NCBI GenBank assembly: GCA_025458905.1
Contig: JALORN010000004.1
Coordinates: forward strand, 62,001 to 126,000
Length of the DNA: 64,000 nucleotides
Source: Steroidobacteraceae bacterium
GTDB lineage: Bacteria > Pseudomonadota > Gammaproteobacteria > Steroidobacterales > Steroidobacteraceae
Direction: 5' to 3'
The notes beneath the pieces are model-generated. The model did not search any database. It was not told the origin of the DNA and saw only the letters and a program-made list of their open reading frames with translations. Shown one piece after another: positions 45,874-53,034 of the stretch. The position numbers and the translations under genes are program-made. Position 1 is the stretch's first letter. Every line of letters starts with the position of its first letter.

Positions 45874-46569
45874 TCAGCGCAAGCCCTGGATGTAGGCGGC
45901 GAGGTCGCGGATGTCGTCGGCGGTCAGGCGCTTCGAGATCGTGGTCATCATGTGACCGTTGCGCGAGCGCGCCGGCTGGCCGGCCTGGTCGACATAACGC
46001 TGCTCGTTGGCGTAGTCCGTGAGCTGCTTGACCGTATAGACCGAGTGCTGGGCCACGAGTGCCGGATAGCCGGCGCCCGGATTGCCGCGGCCGACCGGGC
46101 CGTGGCAGGCCTTGCAGGAGGGGATCTGGCGGTTGCGGTCGCCGGCGCGGTAGAGGCGCTCGCCGTTCTTGTAGTGCTCGGGGTCGGCCTCGAGGCCGGC
46201 CGGGGTCTGCACCGAGAAGTAGGCGGCGAGGTCGTGGATGTCCTCGTCGGTCAGCGGCGCGGCCAGCGGGTACATGATGGGGTTGTTGCGGGTGCCGGCG
46301 CGGAACATCGCCAGCTGCTCGCGGATGTAGGCCGCGTTCTGGCCCGCGAGGCTCGGCCATTCGGGGTTGACGCTGTTGCCGTTCTGGCCGTGGCAGGCGG
46401 TGCAGACCGCGGCCTTGGTGGCACCGGCTTCGACGTTGCCCGCGGGGGCGAGCTTGCCGGGGATGATCGGGGTGGGCGCGGTGGCGGCCAGGGCGGTCGG
46501 CGCCACGGGGGTGACGGACAGGCCCAGCAGGGCGACGGCGGCCCACGCTACACGCTTCGCGTTCGACAT
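45874..46569 (-). CDS. cytochrome c4-type dihaem cytochrome
   Basis: 231 residues. Signal peptide ends ALAA. Two similar halves, each with a CXXCH site (CTACH near 57, CKACH near 152) and LAAYxxxQ/I closing helix, with axial Met candidates in PIMYPLA and HMMTTISK. Cytochrome c4 carries electrons to terminal oxidases. Gene order engB (divergent), cc4, dsbA matches Pseudomonas. ATG 46569; 199 bp divergent spacer to engB. Confidence 0.94.
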   Translation of the reverse strand: MSNAKRVAWAAVALLGLSVTPVAPTALAATAPTPIIPGKLAPAGNVEAGATKAAVCTACHGQNGNSVNPEWPSLAGQNAAYIREQLAMFRAGTRNNPIMYPLAAPLTDEDIHDLAAYFSVQTPAGLEADPEHYKNGERLYRAGDRNRQIPSCKACHGPVGRGNPGAGYPALVAQHSVYTVKQLTDYANEQRYVDQAGQPARSRNGHMMTTISKRLTADDIRDLAAYIQGLR

Positions 46570-46768
46570 GACTTCGAGGGCTCCAGGACAGGGGGGTCGG
46601 GAGGCGCGGATAGTACACTAACTGTCCGGCCGCCGGCCCGGCCCGGGCGCGTGTCAAGTGCCGGAATATCCAGGGTTGTCGCCACGGAGTGAGCATGTCG
46701 GTCACGGGCCAGGAATCGAGGGCGAACGGGCACCCGCAGGCCGGCCGCGCCGGCCGGGGGGCAGCCCT

Positions 46769-47368
46769 TTGAGCCGCTTCCCGCGGGTCGAGTTCATGTT
46801 GAGCGTCGCCGCCCCGGCGCAGTTCCCGCCGGACTCCGGGGTCGAGGTCGCGTTCGCCGGCCGCTCGAACGCCGGCAAGTCGAGCGCGATCAACGCGCTC
46901 TGCGAGCGCAAGGCGCTGGCGCGCACCAGCAAGACCCCGGGCCGCACGCAGCTGCTGAACTATTTCCAGGTCGAGCCCGGCGAGCGGCTGGTGGACCTGC
47001 CCGGCTACGGCTTCGCCGACGTGCGCGCCGACGAGCGGCGCAAGTGGGCACCCTTGATCGACGCGCTGCGCGAACGCGAGTCGCTGCGGGCGCTGTTCCT
47101 GATCGTCGACTCGCGACGCGGCATCCGCGACGAGGACGTGGCGCTGGTCGAGTGGGCGCAGCCCGAGCGACGCGCCGTCCACGTGCTGCTCGCCAAGTGC
47201 GACAAGCTGAACCGCGCCGAGCAGTCGAAGCTCATGCGCGAGTCGCGCGCGATCCTCGGCGACGCGGCGAGCGCGCAGCTGTTCTCCGCGCACGACGGGC
47301 AGGGCGTGCGCGAGGCGCAGAATGCGCTGCTCGCGGCGTTCGGGCGGCACGGCGCGGCGGGAGCCTGA
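46769..47368 (+). CDS. engB: ribosome biogenesis GTP-binding protein EngB (YihA/YsxC)
   Basis: 199 residues from TTG 46769, chosen because the extra nine residues align with the family N-terminus; ATG 46796 gives a shorter form. All G motifs are present: GRSNAGKSS (G1), TSKTPGRTQ (G2), DLPGYGFAD (G3), AKCDK (G4, slightly unusual) and FSAH (G5). Essential GTPase in 50S subunit assembly. Divergent from cytochrome c4. Confidence 0.95.
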   Translation: MSRFPRVEFMLSVAAPAQFPPDSGVEVAFAGRSNAGKSSAINALCERKALARTSKTPGRTQLLNYFQVEPGERLVDLPGYGFADVRADERRKWAPLIDALRERESLRALFLIVDSRRGIRDEDVALVEWAQPERRAVHVLLAKCDKLNRAEQSKLMRESRAILGDAASAQLFSAHDGQGVREAQNALLAAFGRHGAAGA

Positions 47369-47440
47369 GTTCGCCCGCCACCGGCTTCACCACCGGGTCC
47401 GGCTGCGGTATCGGGCCAGGAGCCTCGGCGTCGGTCCGCG

Positions 47441-47499
47441 CCGGACTGTGTTCGGCAGGTCCGAGAAACAGTCCGGACCGCTTTTCGGACCTCCGAAAA
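47441..47499. repeat. nested inverted repeats downstream of engB
   Basis: CCGGACTGT (47441-47449) pairs with ACAGTCCGG (47468-47476), a 9 bp stem with 18-base loop. Next, TTTTCGGA-CC-TCCGAAAA (47482-47499) is a perfect 8-2-8 palindrome. The first could end engB transcription; the second has the form of a protein-binding site. Neither belongs to a recognised element. Confidence 0.6.
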
Positions 47500-47557
47500 A
47501 TGGACCACCCTGCCAGGCAGCGGCTCTGCACGGCCGTCGTCCCGGCGCGCAGGCGGC

Positions 47558-47899
47558 TCAGCCAGCTGCTCTGAGTCGCCTGCAAGCCGGGCTCGGCCTC
47601 GGTCGGGGCTTCGAGCCGGTCGTCCCGCCGCGTTCGCATCGCCCTCGAAGTCCTCGACGATGGATCCGCGCTTCCGACTGCGGCGCGATCGAGGCGAAAC
47701 GATAGCCTTCAGCAAGGGGACGACCGTCGACCGTCAGCTCGGCGTCCCGCGACGCCCGTTCCGCGAAGATCGCTTCCGACATCGGGATCTCGATGCCGTG
47801 CTCGACCAAGAGGCCCACGATGTTTCGCGCCGTCCCGGTCGGCACCAGCAGCGCGGCGATCCAGACATGGGTGTCGAGGGCCAGTCGCTCAGCTTTCAT
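47558..47899 (-). pseudogene. truncated PIN-domain toxin (VapC-like)
   Basis: MKAERLALDTHVWIAALL is the PIN-domain start with the first acidic residue (LDTH), continuing plausibly to EIPMSEAIFAE. After that the frame reads Arg/Gly-rich sequence without the remaining PIN acids (later Asp/Glu, usually LPxxD), so the domain is cut or frameshifted and the open frame ends at 47558. Start ATG 47899 overlaps the antitoxin's end by 11 bp, the standard layout for a toxin-antitoxin pair. Probably inactive. Confidence 0.65.
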
Positions 47900-48138
47900 C
47901 GGCGAGCAACTGCTCGAGCGACTCCTCGGTCATGCCCTGGGCGGCCGCCTGCTCCCCGGCGCGGGCCAGCGCCTGTCGCAGCCGTTCACGCACCATGCGC
48001 TGACGACGGGCATGGCTTTCGGCGGAAACCACCACCACGGACGGGCTGCCGTTGCGGGTGATGCTCTGGCTGTCGCTGGGCGGCTTCCAGGACCGCGCCG
48101 AGACGCATCTTGGCGTCGAGGGCCGTGACGGTCTTCAT
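47889..48138 (-). pseudogene. frameshifted Phd/YefM-type antitoxin
   Basis: Starts MKTVTALDAKMRLGAVLEAAQ, the Phd/YefM N-terminus, then shifts frame near 48060-48072. The second frame continues SITRNGSPSVVVVSAESH, then RRQRMVRERLRQALARAGE and ends EQLLADES at 47889. The whole is 250 bp, one base more than a multiple of three, so one inserted base would explain it. Together with the truncated PIN toxin it is a decaying type II toxin-antitoxin locus. Confidence 0.75.
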
Positions 48139-48296
48139 GACAGCGACAATAGCTAGTCCGGCTGTGACGGTCACCGCTGGGTCCCGGGTCGCTGCGCGTG
48201 CTGGCGTGACGGACGAGCGGAGGCGATCCCGAACGCAAGTCGCAGGAGCTGGTGATTGCCGCCACGTTGCTGCCGCGTCTCCAGCGGAGAGGGGGC

Positions 48297-49250
48297 CTAC
48301 GGGTCGCGGCCGGCCGTCATCCCCGCGGCCCTGCACCCTTCGCCCACGTCCGTCGCCGCGGCGGCATCGGGTACGGGCAGGCGCAGCGCCACGATGCCGA
48401 GGGCATGCGGCGTCGCGGATCGCGCATGCTGCGCACCGCGCGCCCCGTCGAAGGCCATGACGGCGAGCGTGCCGTCCGACGCACCGGCACCATCCGGATG
48501 CAGCCAGCGCAGTCGACGCGTGACGCGCGGCATCTCGTCCCAGGGCAGGCCGAAGATGTTCGGGCCCGCCGGTCCGAGTGGCCCGGCTTCGTCGCGCAGG
48601 CTGCGGAACCCGAGTCCGTCCTCGTAGAAACGCATGGCGCGCCCGAAGTCGGCGACGACCTCGAAGGCGTTGAACGGCCGGGACAGTCCGTCGCCGAGCG
48701 ACCAGCCCTCGAGCGGCGGCGCGACCCGCTGCAGCGGGGTGAGCGTGATGCCGTCCGGGTCGGTCAGCATCGCCTCGATCACCGTGAACTCCTGCAGCGT
48801 GAAGCGCACCGGCGCGCTGTGGCCCTGGAAGCCCGCGCGGCGGAACGCCGGCAGCAGCGCCTCGAAGGAGCGGATGCGCACGTTGAGGCCGCCGATGCCA
48901 CCGGGCTCCCAGGTACGCGCCTCGGCCCGCAGTGGCGTGAGCGACGCCGCGTCGTCGAACTGGACGAGTCGCACGCTGCCGCGCGGCGAATCGGGCGCGC
49001 GCAGCAGGACATAGCGCCCGCCGACCCCGGGCGGCAGTCGCCACAGCTCGCGTTCTGCGGGAGCGAGCGTGCCGGTTGCCTCGCGGCGCCATCCGCCGAC
49101 ACCGACGAGGAAGGCCTCCAGTCGCGCGACGTCCGATACCGAAAAGACGGCTTCCTGCCAGCCTGCGGCTCTGCCGGGAATCGGCGCCAGGGCCAGCAGG
49201 ACGACGAGCGACAGCGACAAGAGGCACGGCCGTGCACGGGAGGGCTGCAT
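48297..49250 (-). CDS. exported VOC (glyoxalase-fold) superfamily protein
   Basis: 317 residues. A signal peptide (LLSLSLVVLLALAPIPGRAAG) is followed by two or more VOC beta-alpha-beta units: EAVFSVSDVARLEAFLVGVGGW, GGLNVRIRSFEALLPAFRRAGFQG and FEVVADFGRAMRFYEDGLGFR. Residue spacing suggests a bidomain glyoxalase/dioxygenase fold, but metal ligands are not clear. Exported VOC proteins are unusual. ATG 49250. The C-terminus ends soon after LRLPVPDA, perhaps a little short. Function unknown. Confidence 0.78.
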   Translation of the reverse strand: MQPSRARPCLLSLSLVVLLALAPIPGRAAGWQEAVFSVSDVARLEAFLVGVGGWRREATGTLAPAERELWRLPPGVGGRYVLLRAPDSPRGSVRLVQFDDAASLTPLRAEARTWEPGGIGGLNVRIRSFEALLPAFRRAGFQGHSAPVRFTLQEFTVIEAMLTDPDGITLTPLQRVAPPLEGWSLGDGLSRPFNAFEVVADFGRAMRFYEDGLGFRSLRDEAGPLGPAGPNIFGLPWDEMPRVTRRLRWLHPDGAGASDGTLAVMAFDGARGAQHARSATPHALGIVALRLPVPDAAAATDVGEGCRAAGMTAGRDP

Positions 49251-49443
49251 GGACGACAGCGTACCCGACGCCCAATGCCGGCACGGCTGGCACGGGTCAT
49301 CGGTTCGCGCGACCGCCGACGGCGCTTCGACCGCCGCGACTGTCAGGTAGGCGCCCGAAGGCGTCGACGTTCCTTACATCTCCGTGCCGCCGGCCGAGTC
49401 CCTGAGCTCCAAGTTCTTGACCGAGCGAGAGTCATGATTACCC

Positions 49444-49458
49444 GGCACGCTTCTTGCC
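49444..49458 (+). promoter_or_regulatory. sigma-54 (-24/-12) promoter of second PEP-CTERM gene
   Basis: GGCACGCTTCTTGCC has GG at 49444 and GC at 49456 with the invariant spacing, nearly the same as the site at 41937. It lies 35 bp before the chosen ATG 49493 and rules out the longer in-frame start at 49454. A CTTACA hexamer lies upstream of both promoters (41879 and 49373), at different distances. Confidence 0.82.
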
Positions 49459-49492
49459 TGTGATGGGACACACTGTCCTGGACGCCCCGCTC

Positions 49493-50593
49493 ATGACGAA
49501 AAAGTCGATGTTTCGAGCGCCTCGTCTCGCGGCGCTTGCCGTGCTCGCGATGTTCGCGGCGACGGATGCCAGCGCTGGCCTGCTGGTGGCGAACTCTCGT
49601 TCCGGCAGCATCGTCCGCTTCGACCCGGTGCTCGGATCGACCACGACGTTCATCGCTGCGGGCCTCGGCGGTCTCGCGGCGCCGGAGACGATGGCCTATG
49701 GACCTGACGGGCACCTGTACGTCGGCAGCGGCAGCGGCGCGAACGGTGCGATCCTGCGCTACGACGGCGTGACCGGTGCGTTCCTCGGCCGGTTCGACCA
49801 GGGCGGATCCCTGAGGGCACCGTCCGCGATCGCGTTCGGGCCGGACGGGCGTCTCTACGTGGCCAGCGGTGCAGACGATCGCATCGTTCGCTTCGACGCC
49901 GCGAGCGGCGCTTTCGTCGACACGTTCGCAACCGGGAACGGGACCGACGGGGGCCTCAACGGACCCCGGGAACTGCGCTTCGGACCCGATGGAGCCTTGT
50001 ACGTCGCGACGACCGGCTCCGTGCTGGGCAGCTTCGACCTCGGCTTGCCGAGCAACGTCCTGCGCTTCGATCTCGCGACCGGAGCGAGCACGGTATTCGT
50101 CGCGATGCCGGCGCCCCTTCCCTCTTCTTTCGGCTTCGTCTCGTTCGAGGGCCTCGCGTTCGATCCGAGCGGCAACGGCAACCTGTGGACCAGCGATTTT
50201 GCGGGCGGCCTGCGCGTCTACTCGACTTCGCCTTCGACTCCCGGAGCGTTGCAGTTCCTGGCGGATACCAACTACACCGGCACGGTGCCGTCGAACAACT
50301 TCGTCGGGGACATCGCCTTCTTCGGTGGCGCGCTCTACGCCGTCGGATTCGACTTCACCACCACCGACCCCGCGAACCTCGGCTCCATCCTGCGATTCGG
50401 GGCCGACGGCGCGCCATTGCCGGGCTTCGGCAACGGCACGGGCGGGTTGGTCAGCCTGAACAACCCGCTGCTGTCCCGACCGATCTCGATCGTTGCGATG
50501 CCCTCCACGCAGGTTCCGGAACCTGCGACGTGGGCGCTCCTCGGGCTGGGGCTCGCCGGTCTCGGTATCGCGCGACGTCGGCGCGCTCTCTGA
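49493..50593 (+). CDS. PEP-CTERM protein with beta-propeller (NHL-like) repeats
   Basis: 366 residues from ATG 49493, which lies downstream of the sigma-54 promoter. Signal ends ASAG. The body has repeated NHL/SMP30-like blades: MAYGPDGHLYVGSGSG, IAFGPDGRLYVASGADDRIVRFD, LRFGPDGALYVATTGS and LAFDPSGNGNLWTSD. It ends with a PEP-CTERM signal VPEPATWALLGLGLAGLG plus RRR. Exported and sorted by an exosortase elsewhere in the genome, with a likely role at the surface or in the extracellular polymer matrix. Confidence 0.92.
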   Translation: MTKKSMFRAPRLAALAVLAMFAATDASAGLLVANSRSGSIVRFDPVLGSTTTFIAAGLGGLAAPETMAYGPDGHLYVGSGSGANGAILRYDGVTGAFLGRFDQGGSLRAPSAIAFGPDGRLYVASGADDRIVRFDAASGAFVDTFATGNGTDGGLNGPRELRFGPDGALYVATTGSVLGSFDLGLPSNVLRFDLATGASTVFVAMPAPLPSSFGFVSFEGLAFDPSGNGNLWTSDFAGGLRVYSTSPSTPGALQFLADTNYTGTVPSNNFVGDIAFFGGALYAVGFDFTTTDPANLGSILRFGADGAPLPGFGNGTGGLVSLNNPLLSRPISIVAMPSTQVPEPATWALLGLGLAGLGIARRRRAL

Positions 50594-50706
50594 GCGGCGG
50601 CTCGACCGGCCGGGCACGCTCGTCCGTCCGGATGAACGCCCTCCGGCGCGAGGCCGCAGCGATCTGCCAATAAAGCGTCAGTCGCCTGCCGGCCTGCGTC
50701 GCAACT

Positions 50707-51873
50707 TCATCCTTCCCGCGGCGCCACGCCGGTCAGCACGCGATGGACGAGCTGCGACTGCGTATGCACTCCGATCTTCTGCATCGCTCGCTTGAGATGC
50801 GTCCGCACCGTATGCAGCGAGACGCCCAGTTCCGCCGCGATCGACGCGGATGACCTGCCGGCCGCCAGCAGCGCGGCGCAGCGCGCCTCGGATCTCGTCA
50901 CGCCGTACAGCACCGCCAAGGCATCGGCATCCCGCATTCCGGCGGCTGCGTCGTGGATCGTCAGCAGCGCGACCGACCGTGACTCGATCGGGCCTCCCAG
51001 GTCGAGGAGCGCGCGCAGCGGCTCCGGTATGCGGTGGATCCGCAGTTCCCAGGGCGCGAGGCTGGCCGTGCGGATCCTCCAGACCGACTCGGCGGCTTCG
51101 AGATCGGCGGGTGCCGTGAGCCGCGAGTGCAGCCACGCGTGGCCGGCGCGTTCGCGCACGTGGAGAATGCCTGCGCTGCAACGGATCGGGTTGCGCGGGT
51201 CCTTCGCGTCGAGCAGTGCTCCAGCCAGCGTCGTCCGGTCGATGATCCGGGCGCCGGCGCCCAGGAGGACCGCGGCCATCCTGTTCTGCTCTAGCGCCCC
51301 CAGGATCCCGGACCGGGCCCCGCGGACCTGCAGCAGCATCTCGTGCGTCCGCAGCGCCCGGCCGATGTGGCCGAGGAGCAACTGCAGGAACTCGCTCTCG
51401 GTGTCGTCGAACACCCCGGCATGCCCGCCACGCATGAAGGAAATCATGGCGTCGCAATCGGGGCGCCGGTTCACGACGGCGGCGGCCATGTGCTGCGCGC
51501 CGAGCGGAGCATAGAACTCGTTGTAGATCACGCTCGACCTGTAGGCGGCGCTATCCAGCCCGCTCGTGTCGGTGATCGCCGTGCCCGGAGGCAGGCGGAA
51601 CGCCGGTTCCATACGGACGTCTATCCGGGCGTAGTGATTCTCGTAGGCACGCCAGTCGGAATCATGCACCCCACACCGGTGCGAGAGCCGCACCGCGCCG
51701 TTCGATGGATCGCGATCGAAGAGCACCGTCGCATTCGCATTCATCGACGCGGCGATGCGGTCGATCACGGCCGGCCAGCCGGACGCGTCCCATCCCGCCT
51801 GGTGGATCTGCTCGACCAATCGCAGCGCCTCGGCGAGGCCGATTCCACGCGAGACCGCGCTTCGGGACGTCAT
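50707..51873 (-). CDS. LuxR-type HTH transcriptional regulator (1)
   Basis: 388 residues from ATG 51873. The N-terminal 300 residues have no clear family; the C-terminus is a GerE/LuxR helix-turn-helix: YGVTRSEARCAALLAAGRSS, then IAAELGVSLHTVRTHLKRAMQKIGVHTQSQLV. It shares the general design of the regulator at 55940-57070. Convergent with a PEP-CTERM gene; divergent from a second LuxR-type gene across a spacer with two perfect inverted repeats. Confidence 0.85.
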   Translation of the reverse strand: MTSRSAVSRGIGLAEALRLVEQIHQAGWDASGWPAVIDRIAASMNANATVLFDRDPSNGAVRLSHRCGVHDSDWRAYENHYARIDVRMEPAFRLPPGTAITDTSGLDSAAYRSSVIYNEFYAPLGAQHMAAAVVNRRPDCDAMISFMRGGHAGVFDDTESEFLQLLLGHIGRALRTHEMLLQVRGARSGILGALEQNRMAAVLLGAGARIIDRTTLAGALLDAKDPRNPIRCSAGILHVRERAGHAWLHSRLTAPADLEAAESVWRIRTASLAPWELRIHRIPEPLRALLDLGGPIESRSVALLTIHDAAAGMRDADALAVLYGVTRSEARCAALLAAGRSSASIAAELGVSLHTVRTHLKRAMQKIGVHTQSQLVHRVLTGVAPREG

Positions 51874-52035
51874 GGGGCGGCACGGGCTCCACGTGAGAGG
51901 ACCGGCGAACGCATGCAGGCGTGTCCAAATTCTGGCACGTCGTGCCGGCGTGTGCACGGCGCGTGTCCCGACAGCGCGGATGCTTCAGCACCCTCCTTGA
52001 TCCACCGTCGTCCTGCAGCGAGCCGGGCGCATCGT

Positions 52036-52055
52036 CATCACCCAGATGGGTGATG
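52036..52055. promoter_or_regulatory. perfect inverted repeat between divergent LuxR-type genes (A)
   Basis: CATCACCC-AGAT-GGGTGATG, 8-4-8, about 74 bp before the ATG at 52129. Form and position suit a dimeric regulator operator, possibly for one of the adjacent LuxR-type proteins. Confidence 0.55.
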
Positions 52056-52080
52056 CTTCCGCGATCTCGCCCGCCTAGCG

Positions 52081-52105
52081 TCGAGGTCCCGGGGGGCGAC
52101 CTCGA
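52081..52105. promoter_or_regulatory. perfect inverted repeat between divergent LuxR-type genes (B)
   Basis: TCGAGGTC and GACCTCGA flank nine bases; the 8-9-8 repeat ends 23 bp before the ATG at 52129. It could be an operator or an mRNA hairpin covering the ribosome site. Confidence 0.5.
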
Positions 52106-52128
52106 GAGCTGGAGCGGCACGTCGCGTC

Positions 52129-52872
52129 ATGACATCCCTGCTAAGCGTGTCATCGACCCCGTCCACGAGCGTTGCGCCTTCGACGTCTTCAGCCCCGGTC
52201 GGCATCGACCGCCGTCGCGCGGGCCGGCATGGCGGGCTCTGCAAGCAGTTGAACGGTCCGGACACGACCGACCACAGCTGCCCGGCTTGTGCGGGAGCCC
52301 GATTCCTGCTCGAGGAAGCGATCCATCGAATGGGCCACCCGATCGCGATCCTCTCGGAAGAGTCGAAAGCGCTGTTCCTGAATCGTCCGGCCCGTCGGCT
52401 ACTGGGACTCGAACGGGCCGTAGTCCTGCGGCGCGGCGCGCTATGTGTATCGACGGCCCGCGGGGCCGTCGAGATCCTGCAGCTCGCGACCCATCGCCAG
52501 GGCGGTGGACGGGCCAGGCCAGTCGTCGCAGTGGACGGTCTGCTCATCACCCTGCACAAGTTGCCTGCCATGAATGCCGATTCGAGCGCCCCAGCCCGTG
52601 CGCGCTGGCTCGCGCAACTGCACGCCCGGCCGTCGTCTTCCCGCGGCGTGGTCGCGACCCTGGAAGCCACCTTCGGGCTGTCTGCAGCCGAGTCCCGGCT
52701 GGTTGCCCGGATCTACTCTGGCGAGCCTCTGAAGGCCGCTGCGCGCAGCCTCGGCCGTTCATACAACACGACCAAGTCGCAGCTGCGCAGCGTGTTCACG
52801 AAGCTCGGCGTGCGGTCCCAGGCACAGCTGCTGTTGCTGCTGTCGCAGAGTGCGCTGCTGCAAGACGAATGA
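52129..52872 (+). CDS. LuxR-type HTH transcriptional regulator (2)
   Basis: 247 residues. A Ser/Thr-rich N-terminus with HSCPACAGARF (possible CxxC), a PAS-like stretch (AILSEESKALFLNRPARRLLGLE), then an HTH: FGLSAAESRLVARIYSGEPLK, RSLGRSYNTTKSQLRSVFTKLGVRSQAQLL. Start ATG 52129 follows two inverted repeats. It is divergent from regulator 1 and 162 bp before the dockerin-type gene, which it may control. Smaller than the other two regulators. Confidence 0.8.
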   Translation: MTSLLSVSSTPSTSVAPSTSSAPVGIDRRRAGRHGGLCKQLNGPDTTDHSCPACAGARFLLEEAIHRMGHPIAILSEESKALFLNRPARRLLGLERAVVLRRGALCVSTARGAVEILQLATHRQGGGRARPVVAVDGLLITLHKLPAMNADSSAPARARWLAQLHARPSSSRGVVATLEATFGLSAAESRLVARIYSGEPLKAAARSLGRSYNTTKSQLRSVFTKLGVRSQAQLLLLLSQSALLQDE

Positions 52873-53034
52873 TGGATGGACGCAGTCGGCTTCACAGCCG
52901 CCTCGGTTCCGGATCGCCGCGACGGTCTGCAGACCCGTCGTTCACCCCCGCGGGTGATGTCGCTGGCCCGTGTCGCGTGATTCCATCCCGGCTCGTGGAC
53001 CAAGTATTCGTCTGCGCACCTTAGGGAGGTGGCC

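Noticed and set aside
52930-53034. Sigma-54 promoter for the dockerin-type gene
   Set aside because: The nearest candidate (TGGCCCG near 52962) lacks the -12 GC at correct spacing.
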